A DNA stretch of 64,000 nucleotides from Symbiodinium natans (lineage: Eukaryota > Sar > Dinophyceae > Suessiales > Symbiodiniaceae), in assembly GCA_905221605.1 (NCBI GenBank), contig CAJNDS010002391.1, forward strand, positions 291,070-355,069. Direction: 5' to 3'. Made by a program: the position numbers and the translations under genes. Numbering within the stretch: the stretch's first letter is position 1; every line of letters begins with the position of its first letter. Positions 1 to 12,250 of the stretch are shown piece by piece. Below the pieces are notes generated by a model. That model saw only the letters and a program-made list of their open reading frames with translations. It was not told the origin of the DNA and searched no databases.

Positions 1-1000
1 TAGCCGGGTGGGGGGGGGGGGGGGTTGGCGGGAATGTTTTGAATGAGGGTTCCCTTGTAGGTACTTGTTCGGGTCGGGTCCTGTTTCAGACACTTCGGGT
101 TCCATATGGAAAAACGGAGTCCTGGATGGTTGAACTTTGGCTGGGGGCCAATTTGGGGTCAGACCTCTCGAGAGCATGGGGCCCGATCCACCAAGGGTGA
201 GGCGCTCCCACGCAACTTTGAACCCAAAGCCCGAACCACAATCCCTAAGACCTTTCCGTCGCTTGGTGTCAAGGATGGGCAAGCCAAGAATGCCGCAGAG
301 CAGACCATGGAAGCGAGAATAGACGAGGCTCCTCAGTGCCTTCCAGACGCGTTGACATGGTGCAAATGCTGGGGATGGTCGCGGTCATGCATCGCAAATC
401 GTCGTAGAAGTGGTTGGTTTGGGCCATCACAAGGTCCAGGAACAGGTGGCTTTGGAAGCCCCTGTGGCAAACTAAAGCTCCTTTGGCAGATTTGTGTTCC
501 ACTCTGCGCGCTCGAAGGAGGTGGGGAAGATGCATGTGAAAACCTTCAGCAGAAACTCTGCATCCTGAGAACCCAGACACTACACAAACCGTCACAAACC
601 TGCACGCTTATGAGCCCAGCAGAGGCGGAGGCTTTTTGGGGAGATTTCACGTGGTCCGTCCGCTATCTTTGGGATATGGCGAGTGCCCTAAGGCGAAGAT
701 GTCAGCTTCAAAGGTTTTCTTGGGCCTGGAGGCGAGGCGTGAAATGGCGTCCACCACCCTGAGAAGTACAAGTTGTAATGTAATCCTCCGATCCACAACA
801 GGAAGCCCGTCTCCTATAGGACTTCAAAGCTGCCAATCCTACTCTAAATTCAAGGTCTCCTCATCAACCCGACACGCACAAAACGCGCGCGAAGACCGCT
901 GAACTCTTCTGAAAACACCGGCTTGGCCTCCCGATCGCTGATCGCTTGAGAAACCTGAGGCTGCCTGAAGCGCATCCTCGAGACGACGTGGGTGGCACGG
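1..1000. repeat. Dispersed repeat, longest copy (copy A)
   Basis: The first kilobase matches two other places in the window. Bases 1-563 match 10365-10970: the same series of words, including TAGCCGGGTG, GAATGAGGGTTCCCTTGTAG and CATATGGAAAAACGGAGTCC, in the same order with scattered substitutions and small indels. Bases about 595-990 match 21415-21866 in the same way. Copy A is therefore the only copy here holding both halves. A poly-G run at 10-24 replaces the GGTGGGCCCCGG of copy B. A 218-codon open frame at 106-762 is not kept in the other copies, so I do not regard it as a gene. The repeat type is unknown and the true left end may lie outside the window. Confidence 0.8.
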
Positions 1001-1239
1001 AAATTGTGAAGATCGATCCGTTGAAGCCGAAGTTGAAGAGTTCCGATCTGGGGCTGAAAGGAGAAGAAGGGTTCAATAAAGGGCAAGTTTCATGGGGCTC
1101 AAGATCCCGCATCGCAAGGCGATCTGGCAGTAGACTTAGGACTCGCCCGAAATTCTAAACCCTAAGCCCTAAACCCCTAAACCTCAAGCTGAGTCGGAGA
1201 TTGACGAGCCGCTCCTGAAAGTCACTCGGCAGCTGCGAA

Positions 1240-1293
1240 GGTTGCAAAGGTTGCAAAGGTTGCAAACGTTGCAAAGGTTGCAAAGGTTGCAAG
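1240..1293. repeat. Short tandem repeat, 9-bp unit GGTTGCAAA
   Basis: About six head-to-tail copies of GGTTGCAAA, one altered to CGTTGCAAA, lie between the dispersed repeat and the membrane-protein gene. Confidence 0.9.
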
Positions 1294-1521
1294 GCAGTGG
1301 AAGTGTGGGCAGCTGCTGAAGCTGCTGGTTTGTTCAGAGTGCATCATGTGTTTCAATGTCATGGTTGGTCATGAACAGTCATGAACGACTGCTGTTAGCA
1401 GTTGTTTTAGAACGCACACATGTGTCTTCCTTTCTTGGCGGAACACTTGCGGGGAAATCAGATCTTCTTTCTTTCCGGGGAGGCTTGGGTCAAGCTGCAA
1501 GCCAGCTTCAGGTCATTTGCG

Positions 1522-4500
1522 ATGAAGATTCGCATCTACATATGTGTTTCACTTTTGAGCAGTGCGCTCTGCGTGAGGGAGCCACTTCCCACCGATCTGC
1601 CTGCTGAGCCTGAGGCGCTTCCCACCCAGCTGCCTGATCTCATAGAAGATGTTGCAACCAGCTCCCTCAGCAAGTTGGTTAAACGACCCGCCTTGAACCC
1701 GACACCTCAGCAGATTCAAGAGGAAGAGAAGCATGAGCCGGGTGCCTCCTGGCAAAGGCTTCGCTACTTCGTCTCGTTTTTGCTTCTGATGTACATGGCC
1801 ACAGTCATCGTTGGAAGTGTCATCATGGCCATCGGACGACTAGCACATCAACAGTCAGAGCAGCCGATGGAGTCTACAAAGAGGCCGAAGGAGTCTGCAG
1901 AGACGCAGAAGGAGTCTGCAGAGACAAAGCCGAAGAATCAAACCGCTGACCGTGCTTTGAGCATCAAGCAAGAGCGGCTTCTTACGCAGCTCGTTTGTGC
2001 TATGGTCATCGGGGTCTGCTTCTTTGTGATCACCTTCAGCCTTGATGCCGGAATCATCTCGAAAGGCTACGGCCTGAACTGGGAAGTGTACCTGCTGCTG
2101 TTTGGAACTCAGTGCGTGTGGTTCTTAGTACAAGCTTTGATCAAAGCTTGCATCGAGACGGGCCCCTTGCCCATGTACACTTTCTTGAGGTGTTCAGTGG
2201 CTTTAGTTCCCTTCATTCGCAATGATGCTTGTGACATCCTCAAGGAGATGATTCTTGGAGGGCTGTTGATACAAAGCAACAACCCCGTTGCCAAACTCTT
2301 CGGCATCTTGGCATGGGCACATATCATCGTGTTGCGAGCATATCTTTGTGTGAGAGGCCGGGACAGCTGAAATTTGAGAGGAGGAATGCTCTCTATACGG
2401 TCCTTACGTCGTAGCCGCATCAAGTCGTCTTGTCTTCTGCTTTTGGGCAATTTTGGGCAAGTGGGGGATAGTGGGGGCTCATGCCGAGCGACTTGCACAC
2501 GATTGCACATGAGAGTTTATAGGACAGTTTTCGTAGCTCTACTGAGGGTTTCACTTTAAGTACTTCCTTTGTCAAAGAGTGCCTGCCTGTATGCGTTGAC
2601 GTCAGAAGTAGATGTTGGAAAGTCTTGCTTTCAGGTTCGGTTTGCATGCAGTTTCTGGGGATAGAAGTGTGGACCTTAACCTTCTCAAATCGGCGTTCTC
2701 ATTGTGTTTCACTGCGAAAGAAGCACCATGCATACTCGAACATGTTTAGTTTATGCGGCCTGTGCATGCAACTTTCAAGATCTTCCAACAACACGGTCTT
2801 AAATGATGCGCGCCGTCGCGGCTGCGTCGGGGTGACTATTTCGCAAGCCTGGTGACTTTAAAACTAATGCACCGTGCAAGTGGAGAGGGGCGACTTGACA
2901 CAATCCTGGCTGACTTAAGCCCGCCACATGTAACTGTGGTCAAAGTGCACATGCTTTGCTTCAAGAAAGGGCGGGTGATGTTCTGTGCCGCAGACTTTCT
3001 GAGTCTGTCATGAAATCATATCTCAGAATTTTGCTCTTGGCCCTAGACCCCCCCCCCTCCCCGCAGGGCCGAAGATTAGCGAGGATCGGAAACTGAAACA
3101 GTCTCCACCTCCCCCCCTCCGCCCACTTGGGGTACAGTCTGGATCTCTTGGTTCATTGGCGTGCGATGCAACCAAACAACGCGCGGGCCCAAGACATTGA
3201 ACTTATTTGGCTGACGAATGCAAAGTCTTTTTCGTGAACTCTCATGCCTTGACGGCTTAGCTGCTAGGCCTTGTCATCCCTTGACATGATCCACTCCTCG
3301 AAAGTGGAACGGTTTGACAGCAACCAAAGGCCAAAATCAGATGCCCGAAAGTTGCGAGCAGGTTCGAGCCAAAGTCAGAGCCAGGAAGCAGCTCGAAAAG
3401 CAAAAACGAAGATGGCAGTGGAAAAGCAGAGCAACCACAAGGGTTGGATGAAGCACATGGACACAAGAATCACAACAATAATCTTCTTTGGCATGTTTGT
3501 TGATTGTTGTTGGATTGTTTTCTTGCCGCTTCTCTTTTTTGGGGTATTTTCGATTCTTTTGTGCGTAGTATTTATTCAGGAGAAGTTTGTTCGAGGTGAC
3601 TTTGGAATTCGCTCTCGGTTGAGCCTCAGAACTGCAGTGGCAATGCGCTGCGCCAGCAGTTTCCAATTCTTTAGCTGATTTAGCACCAGCTGCAGCTGAA
3701 GCAAACCCTTAAACCCAAAACCCTTGTGAAAATCTACCTGTCTTACTCCCTGTATGGTGTAGCCGAGGTCACATCTCCTTAACTTCGTTACCCTAACGTT
3801 GTATCCCGCAGGCCTTGAGCTCAGCTTTAAAGCCTTAAAACCGAAAAAGTGCTACGCAGTTGCTGCTCAGTCACGATCCCTCAAACTGGCAGCGGAGCCT
3901 CACCCTGCTCATAGAGCGGCGGTCGGCGGTATCTAGCCAGGGGACAGAGCAGCCTGTCTCACCCCATCGTGTGATGAACTCACCCTCAACCCCATAGCCA
4001 CGAGGGCGTTTTGGTGTGTGGGATATACGATTCGCTTTATTTTATGTATAAGTAGGTTATAAATAGGCGAAGTCACGTGTAAGTCACTTATATCTCCTAA
4101 GTAGTGGGGAGGACTTAATCTGAAGATCTAAGTTAGTTGCAGTTTTTGTCCTTTGTAGTTACTTGGAACATATGTTATAGTTAGAATGAACTTGTGTTTT
4201 GATAGGTTTCGTACGTTTTCGCAAGACAATATGGTGTTGCAAAAAGATGTTTCCATGAGGTCTGGTGAAGAGATGTCCTTGGATGCACTCCAATTCGCTG
4301 CAGCTTTTGGCTTTTCTTGTTGCAGAAAGCATACGGGAATTAAGCTCCTGTCCACTTTGGCGTCATGGATGCTCCACAAGGAGGAACCCCGACCGGCTCG
4401 TCTTTGGTATCCGTATGGCACACGTCCTGGCGCGTGTGCTTGCACAGCTCTTGGCCGAAACCGAAACTTATGAATCGGCATGCTTGACCATGTCCGCGGG

Positions 4501-6055
4501 ATGCCAAGGGAAAACCACTGAAAATGGAGGGCGCGGCATGTCCGCGGGGGTCCGCGCGTACGTCAGCGCCACATGCCGCAATATGCAGCCCTGCACGCGG
4601 GCTGCGTGTTTGGGCATGTCCGCGCGGTGTCCGCGCAGGGTCCGCGCGGTGTCCTCGCAGGGTCCGCGCGGGTCCGCGGGCTCTGCCACCGAAACTTGGG
4701 GATTGCTCCTTGTTACAAAAGAGTCTCGTTGCTTTCGAGTCAGGACCCTTACAAATATGGCATATTTTTTTAGCTTAAGAGTTAACTTTCTGCGACTGAG
4801 CGAGAGAGAGCCAAGTCAAGATAATAAAACGTGGAAATATAACCCGGACTTTTTGTCAGCAGTGGTCAAGACCTACGACCAGCTCAATAGCAGCAGCAGC
4901 AGCTTCGTCACATCGCATTTGTCTTTCCAGTTCTGAACTCATGTGACTTCCATTTCTTCGCATTCAGTTCTAGGCTAGTCTCCAGGTTCCTCAGTCTTTT
5001 TGACTTCCATCAAATGCGCAGCTGTCGGAGGTGGCCGCTCAATGGCAGGAGTCCTTCCGCAAGCTTACATCCCAGTGCTCATCGCATCGCCCGAGACCGT
5101 TCCGGCCTTTCCGACGACCGTGAAGATGTGGCAGGGTGCGATTGTCAGTTACCTGTTCAAGCGCGTGATACCACTGCAACGCAGGTGGTTGCTCTTGAAA
5201 ACTTTTCCTGAAGCCATCTGTAGCATTGCTCTCCTAGCCTTGGACAACTCTGTCTTCGCCGTCGAACACTACAAAACTTCCGAGGGCACTTGGATGTTCA
5301 ATCTGACGTTCAATTTTCCCAAAGGAGCCTCCTTCGTGGTTTGTGTGAACCTCTTGATACCTTGCATCGTCTTCGTTGCGACTTGGTTATTGTATGAACC
5401 ATTGCGCAGCGCATTCTGGAACACAAATAATCTTAACCCACGCAAGGATGTCTCCCAGCCTGTGATGGAATCTGATCTGAAAATGTCATATATGGGTCAT
5501 GTGGACTCGGAAAGAGATGTGTGTGTGGTGTCATTTCCTGGCAAGTACACCAAAGCTTGGGAGCTCTGTATCGGAGGCCGACACCGAATGAGTGTGGCAT
5601 GTGTCTTCTTGCTGAATGAGGAGGACGGATACGGACGACATAGCGACACGTGCATGTGCAAGGAGCTTTATGGCGAAAGAGGGGCTGCAGACTTCGGATA
5701 CTACAAACAGTTGAATGACAAAGACCACAAGAAAGCGGCAGAAGCTCTGGAGGAGTTCAACAATGAGGAGAATAAGCGCCGGCCCAGTTGGGGTTGCAAG
5801 TGGTTTGAAGAATGGACAAAAAATGTGGAGAAAGCAGTTGCCCAACAACAAACCCTCGTCGTCTACTACTTCAGAGGTCAAGTTGGACAGGGAGAAGTGG
5901 ATTGGGCGGATCTTGGTGAAGTTGATCTTTGGGACAAGGTGGGTCTTGGGGGCTCTCAGAAAGGAGAAGTTGCATGGTTGAAGAAGAACGGGTACGACTT
6001 CGTGAGAAGGGATGTGGCCGATTTGTATGAGGTACTTGACGAATTTTGGGCCTGA
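1522..6055 (+). CDS. Multi-pass membrane protein with novel C-terminal domain (two exons)
   Basis: I join 1522-2356 and 5031-6055 into a 619-residue protein. The junction is in phase (G split as G|GT), with a GC donor at 2357 and an AG|G acceptor. The ATG at 1522 is chosen over an in-frame ATG 102 bases upstream because it begins a typical signal peptide (MKIRIYICVSLLSSALCV). Membrane segments lie near residues 80-105, 153-179, 188-211 and 257-278 in exon 1, and 331-350 and 379-400 in exon 2. Two KESAET repeats fall near 115-136. Residues 439-619 form a soluble Cys/Trp-rich domain with CMCKELYG, WGCKWFEEW and GEVAWLKKNGYDF. The order of four helices, a linker, RRWLLLKTFPEA and LLYEPLRS resembles dinoflagellate membrane-protein families I recall, in which the last domain varies. 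The C-terminal domain is not recognised. Alternatively these are two genes, the second starting at ATG 5042. Confidence 0.7.
2357..5030 (+). other. Proposed 2.7-kb intron of the membrane-protein gene
   Basis: It begins GCCGGG and ends CGGAG before an exonic G. It contains C-rich runs near 3050 and 3110 and a 135-codon open frame at 3271-3678 with one hydrophobic stretch but no other support. A degenerate tandem of GTCCGCG-like words lies at 4487-4690. No conserved gene is seen inside. Confidence 0.5.
4487..4690. repeat. Degenerate GTCCGCG/CATGTCCGCGG repeat block
   Basis: About ten imperfect copies of (T)GTCCGCG(C/G)GG words occur in 200 bases. Several are preceded by CAT, making CATGTCCGCG, and some sit directly next to each other. 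The block is much more GC-rich than its flanks. Confidence 0.75.
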
Positions 6056-6654
6056 GGCTCAATCGAGGAGTCCGGTTTCTCACAGCCGAGTCAGCTCGGC
6101 TCTCTCCATACAGAGCTAGCATGGAAAATGGGGTGGCAACGGAATCAGTGAGTTGCCCGTCGGTGCAACATGTGGTCTTAGGCTGGCAAAGGTGAACGCG
6201 GGTTTGCCTCCAACTTATGAAGTCGGAAAATCAAGAACACGAGGCAAAACTGCAAACATATCAAAAGCTCGGTAGGCTCCCCTAAACCCTAAACCTTAAA
6301 CCCTCCACCCTAAAACCCAAGTTCACTGGTGCTCGCGCCAAGCCCGGGTCCCCAAGCCAATTTCGCAGATGCCACCGCACCACTGTCTAACTTTGTCATG
6401 CGTCTAGGGGTTTAGGGTTTAGCCTCTTAGCAAAGCTCGCTTAGCTCGCACCACGCTTTTGTACACCCACGCCCAGCAAGGTGAGACGGCACAGATGATG
6501 ACGGACGTTCAGCGGGACAGGGTGGCAAACTTGCAGGAGAGCAGCATGGAGCAGCAGGCTATATGACATTATCTAGGCTTAGGGTTTAAGGCGCTTAGGG
6601 TTTTGAGCAGGGTGAGTCATTGCCTGAAGTCTCTGGGCTTTCTGGGTTTCAGAA

Positions 6655-6776
6655 TGCAGGAGGATGCAGGAGGATGCAGGAGGATGCAGGAGGATGCAGG
6701 AGGATGCAGGAGGATGCAGGAGGATGCAGGAGGATGCAGGAGGATGCAGGAGGATGCAGGAGGATGCAGGAGGATG
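6655..6776. repeat. Tandem repeat, 10-bp unit AGGATGCAGG
   Basis: Twelve nearly perfect head-to-tail copies. The reading frames across it are low-complexity and are not evidence of a gene. Confidence 0.95.
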
Positions 6777-6857
6777 TAAAATTGGTGTCATTTTTTAGGA
6801 TACTCCAGATTTTTTCTGGAAATCTGGAGTCTGGAGTCTGGAGGTACTCCAGATTTT

Positions 6858-6945
6858 TTCTGGAAATCTGGAAATCTGGAAATCTGGAAATCTGGAAATC
6901 TGGAAATCTGGAAATCTGGAAATCTCGAAATCTGGAAATCTGGAG
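6858..6945. repeat. Tandem repeat, 9-bp unit AAATCTGGA
   Basis: About nine copies, one carrying a CTCG variant. The block is preceded by two longer related segments containing ACTCCAGATTTTTTCTGGA (about 6800 and 6845), each an inverted repeat around T-runs. Confidence 0.9.
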
Positions 6946-7019
6946 TCTGAGGGGGGAGTACCCCCCCCTCCCAAAGCCAGCCTTCCCGGAGGCAAATGTG
7001 TGGATCATGGGGCGGGGGG

Positions 7020-7050
7020 GTATGTATGTATGTATGTATGCATGTATGCA
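7020..7050. repeat. (TATG)n microsatellite
   Basis: About seven units of TATG with CATG variants directly follow a G-run. Confidence 0.9.
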
Positions 7051-10000
7051 TTTAGACGAAGAAGTACAAATCTCATGCTTGACAACATGAAGCTAGAGTT
7101 GCATTGTTGCATGCTGGAGGGGAGGATGGGAGAACACCCTGAAGGCTTCGGTGTCTACAGTAGGACCCCGACTCGCGTGGAGGTAGGCTCCCTTGTCCTC
7201 ATGGGCTTCGCCAAAACAGCCGGAACAAAGGTCCGTGAACGGAGCTTTGGTGGCTTCACTGCCCCTCTGCTGGGTTTGTGACTCGAGTGTTTCCTTTGCT
7301 GTTGCTGTCGTTTGCCGACTAAGACTGGATCTATCTTGCAGGTATGTCACAGGTTTGACTACTTCTACCGGAGTTGCTGCCGATCACACCACCTGCACCC
7401 CGCCCGGGATCCTCAGGAACGTGGAGAAATCGATTCGCTTGGCCTTCGATGCTTCGGAGGCTCTCGGTGTGTAGCCGCGTCTCCATTTGTGTCGCTCTTG
7501 GGGTCTTCAGTCCTTCGGTCTTCGAAGGCGCGGAGAGGTTTCAGCTTGAGCCGCACTTTGTGGATTTTGTTCAACCATGGCCTGGTTCGGGTTCAGTCGC
7601 CACACAGAGTACGTACCACGCTTTTTGTGGTCAGCATGGGGCTTTTGTCAACGCACACGTCGACATAGATGTGTGCGGTCACCTGCCCACCGCCCAAGCA
7701 TGATGACCGGCATGCATCCGTTTCTGAACGCTGCTGAGCCCTGTAATCTCTGCATCCCCTCTGACCCCCTGAACCCTCTGAAAATGAAGCTTTCGAGCTG
7801 CCCCAAACAGCTGAGGACTTTTGATGTCGGGATGGACTTGGGATCTCCTGTCTCCTTGCTTTACCAGGACCCCGCTGCTTCTATAGGGGATGGGGAATGC
7901 TGTGCGTTACCACTGTTGCCATGTAGGGTTTCACAGGGCTCCACTGGCTTAGAGGGGTTGGTGGCTGGTTGGCTGGAAGGGGAGTTGGTTGTGCTCCAAA
8001 CGGTCCGACTGAGGGCGTGTGTGTTAGTCCCCAGACCGGATTGGGACGTCCACTCGTACTGTGATGCGCATGGGCCGTGACTTGGACACCCCCGCAGAGG
8101 TTTCTCCATCCGACCCCAAGGGCCCCGAGATCAGTGGAACAAGCGTTCCCACGTGACAGCTGCATATTTGATGTTGTACTTTGTTCGTTTCCCTGCTCCA
8201 ATGGCTTATCCTTCATTGCTAGGACCTATTGTAGTGGGTGCTCAACAGGAGAGTATGTGTGCTAGATCCCCCCCCCCCGCCGCAGTTCTAGTTTACCAGA
8301 GTTTTAGCGCCAATGTTTGTCGGGGGTGGAGCTGACCCATAATGGGTACGTTTGCTGCAAAGCATGTATTGAAGAATTTCTGCATGTGTCAGGACCGCTC
8401 TCCGTTCAAGTTCAATGGCAAGATCAACCAGTTGCCCCTTTTGCCAAAGCAGCTTTTGTTTTGGGGGGACACGAAAGGTGGGAGTGCCGAGTTGCTGCCA
8501 TCTCAAAGCTGACATTGCTTTTGCTTCGCCCTGGTTGTCTCACGTATCTCTGCAGCGGAGCGACATGTCAGCATTGGCACAGCCATCGACGTCTTAGTGT
8601 AGCAGCTGCAGTCACAGAGACAAACGGCCGCAAGATCAACCACTTGCATGCTCGCTTGATCAATCAAGGCATGTCAAGTACATCAACAGCACGACTGTTC
8701 CGTCACCAACGGCCGTGGTGATCTGAGCCCAGACGCAGTGCGCCACTGTAGACTGTAGGAGCTCGTCAAATTCGGGGTCTTGCTTGTATTGCCCTGAGCA
8801 CCCCAAACCTGTTAACCAGAACCTTTGCTTGAAGGAAAGTTGACCCTGGAATTTGACAGAAGTTCCATAATATTAGACTTTATCTGCTGGTCGATCGACT
8901 TCCGGCACGATGCCCAAGTTTCCGGGCCGCTTTTGAGCATGCCTGCGCATGCTGCCTCGTTGCCCTGCAACGGCGACGTCTTCAATTTCAAGTCAAGACG
9001 AGGACGATGCTCCATTCAATGATGTTCAGTGGCAAAGTATCAGAAGACATCGCGCAAACTCTAAACTCTAAACCCTAAGCAGCAGCCCTGAACCCTGAAG
9101 TTCTTATGGCACTCTTATGAACTGTACACCGCCGCAGATCTGAGCCTCAAGGGTCCCGGCATCCGACAGAGCCAATGCGATTCAGCCTAGGACTTGAAGG
9201 AAATGTGTGGTGTTAGGCTGTTAGGGGTTAGGCTCTTCGGGCCTATAGGGCATGAGGATGTCGGGTCTGAATTTGGTATCATGGTTTAACCCCATCAAAG
9301 TTAGGGAGGTTCGGGTGCAGGTTTCCACCGTTTTCGAAACCCCGCCATGGATCCAGCCAGCTGGGCCATCTCTGCCACCAGCTCGCACTTCAGTAGTGGT
9401 TACATGTTCTCCGAACAAGAACAAGAAGTCGCCGACCCAATGGATCTGGGAGGCCCTTGGGATAGTGCACACACACCTCTTCTTGGCTGGAGGAGAAAGT
9501 TCACAGCGCCCTTGAGGGAGCAGGGTCCAAGAGGTGGGCAATCTGATCCCTCAAGCCCCGTGAGGTTCCCCAAGGTTCGCTCAGGCTCTGGTTCTCCTAA
9601 AAGATCCCTTTTGTTTTCGTCCCCCCTTCAGCCACCCTCGCTGAACAACTCTAAACCTCTGCAGAGGTCCAGGCACTGGCTTACTTGAGGTTACGAACAA
9701 TCAGACCCAGCTTGTGGCAATCTACAGGGTTTAGGGCCCTGTGTGTTCGGGCTCCTTTTCAGGGGAGGTACCCTGCCGCAAACTCCTTTTTACCGAAGAG
9801 CGTTGTCGTTGCATTGTCAGGATACTGAGAAGCCTACGGGTCGTTTTTTGCACCTCCAGCCTTGAATCTCGACAGTTGGACTCCCTAGAAAGCATGGACC
9901 TTGTGAGCGGCTGAAAGTTTGCCAATCGGCGGAGGACGTGGCCACGGCGGTAACAGCTTCACTTCTGCTTTATTGCCATTGGCGGTGCACCCAACAGGAC

Positions 10001-10364
10001 CCACTGTGCCTCCTGCGGTCGGGAAACCAACAGTGAGAGTTCCAGGGTTATGGCAGATCTGCGCATCCTTCCCTAAGATCTAGAAGCTTGACAACTCTTG
10101 AACCTGCAAACCCTGGCAAGAACGTGAGTGAGTCAAGGACCCAACGCCCAAGACCTGCAATAGATGCAAGTCTTCAAGGCGTCTTAAAGGGTAATTACAG
10201 CCCCCGAGACGTAAAGAGGACCTGGAAAAACATCCATGCTGCGCAGGACTTGCGTCGAGGGATAGAACAGCTCTTTAGCTGCGCCTCCTTTTGCGAAGCT
10301 TGGGCGGCTTTCGTGGATAAGGGGGGCTCCGCTAGCTTGCGCCTCTCTGAGTCGAGCTTTGTAG

Positions 10365-10970
10365 TAGCCGGGTGGGCCCCGGTGGGGGAATGCTTTGAAT
10401 GAGGGTTCCCTTGTAGGTACTTTGTTCGGGTAGGGTCCCGTTTTAGACACTTTCGGGTTCCATATGGAAAAACGGAGTCCTGGATGGTTGAACTCTGGCT
10501 GGGGGCCGATTTTTTGGAGTCAGGAGCCCTAAGACCTCTCCAGAGCATGGGGCCCCCACCAAGATGGTGAGGTGCCCCGAGGCAACTTTGAACCCTGACA
10601 GCCCTTACCACCTGAAATTCCCTCTGAGACCCTTTCCGTCGGTGTCAAGGATGGGCAAGCCAAGAATGCCGCAGAGCAGACCATGGAAGCGAGAATCGAC
10701 GAGGCTCCCACCGGTGTCTAGAAAGCGTTGGCATGGTGGGCAAATGCTGGGGATGGGTGGCCATCATTGCAAAGCGTCGTAGAAAGTGGTTAGTTCTTTT
10801 CCACATCACACGGTCCAGGAGCAGGTGGCTTTGGAAGCCCCCGTGGTAAACAGTAACTCTTTGGGGGGGGATTTTGTTCTCCGCTGCCCGGCTCGAAGGA
10901 GGTGGGGAAGATGCGCGTGAAGACCTTCAACCTCTCCTGCCGGGCCATCTGGCAGAAACTCTGCTTGCTT
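10365..10970. repeat. Dispersed repeat copy B (5' half)
   Basis: It matches bases 1-563 in the same orientation from TAGCCGGGTG through GGAGGTGGGGAAGATG and CAGAAACTCTGC. After that point the similarity stops and the sequence is unrelated to the rest of copy A. Confidence 0.85.
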
Positions 10971-12250
10971 GAGGGCTGAGGTTTCGTCGGTCACCCTGAG
11001 CGCTTCGCCCTTGGGACTTATGATATCGGGTCCTGGAAATGCTGGGTCAAGCCATCCTGGGGCCCGAGCTGCATGGTTGCTGAGTTTTGGTCGGGGCGAA
11101 GGCCTCTGCAAGGCCCTGAGGGCCCTCAATGATTTGTCAGGTCATGGTCCACATTGGAGTGATCGCCGTGCTCCTGGCGCTGGTCGAGGTATCTTGGCGC
11201 GCGTTCCGTTGTTTTCTTCGGGGCTCCAGGCGAGTTTGTTATTTGGGACGCTTAGGGCTCGGGTTTTAAGGTCAAGAGGGTGCTTCTCTGGTCTGCAATG
11301 ATTCGGCGTTCAGAATTTCGAGGCCTTCCCTGTACTCCCCCGGGCCTAGCTGTCCGACCTCCTGAACTCTGAGCGCGCAAGATCACTTTCGTGCAACACA
11401 CCTTTGTCCTACATCGACGAGCCCCAAGTGGCATTCCCAATAGATCCCATCCGCCAAGCCTCCTGAGATCTCCCGAGCCGTGCGCACAAGCGAATCCGCG
11501 ATCCAGGGTTCAGTTTACCTGCCAGGCGATCAGCGCTGAGCCCGGTTCACTAGAGTTGCCGTACTTGTAAAGACTTAGACTTCAGCGTGAGGACTCCCTA
11601 ACGACAAGTACCCTTCTGAACCTCCAAGTGCATCTTCTTGAGACCCTGACCGCCATCACCCTCAGAGGCTCCGCGCAGCTTCCGGGGGTTGCTGTGGCTG
11701 ATTTGGATGCCCCTGGGCTCCAGAAAGGTTCAGAGGCTTATGGCTTCAGTGTAGGATGGGCATCGAGGACCCCACATACCGGGATACACAGAGAATGGAT
11801 TCCGAATGTAATGTAGGTTGGTGCAACTGCAAAGCAGCACTCCCGACTCTCAATGGGTTTTGCGTGTTTTGGGGTTTCTCTCGCCTTGCCTCTACGGGTG
11901 GTGAATTCGTGATGCGAGTGCCATGTGCCCCATTTGCCCCATGCCCTGCGTTGCATTCCTGCGCTTCCCAGTTGTTGAGTCAAACGGAGCTGCTCAACCA
12001 CCATATTGCGAAATTCAAATCGAAGCCGTTTCACACACCCACAAATCTTAAAGCATCCAGGTTTCTGCCCTACCTCGTAGACCTGGCGAGCGTGCTGGGG
12101 TACGTGGCTGGGCTTGGTTCTTGGCACATCTTGTAGCCCAAGTTGTCAGCCGCTAGTGTTCGAGCTGGAAGGGCACGCGGCGTTAATGATTAGTCGAAGG
12201 TAGTATCCGATGGGACTGAACTTGCATGGTATTTGCCACTTAGTGGTGTT

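Larger units (their letters stand above)
6056..12200. other. Gene-poor, repeat-rich stretch
   Basis: After the membrane-protein stop there are telomere-like words (CCCTAAACC at 6282-6320, GGTTTAGGGTTTAG at 6405-6422), the microsatellites listed separately, and many short overlapping frames at 7.2-8.7 kb. One frame at 8415-8597 starts with CPFCQSSF, which could be a zinc-finger remnant. A 113-codon frame at 9347-9688 begins at a good ATG context (CGCCATGG) but matches nothing I know. A 126-codon frame at 11756-12136, just 5' of the retrotransposon, is Cys/His-rich (CAPFAPCP, LLNHHIAKF) and may be a decayed part of that element. None can be called a gene with confidence. Confidence 0.5.

Noticed and set aside
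106-762. 218-codon frame in dispersed repeat copy A
   Set aside because: It is not preserved in copies B and C, which have frame-changing indels, and has no recognisable motif.
6579-6791. Minus-strand frame of repeated ASSCILLHPP
   Set aside because: It is the translation of the 10-bp tandem repeat.
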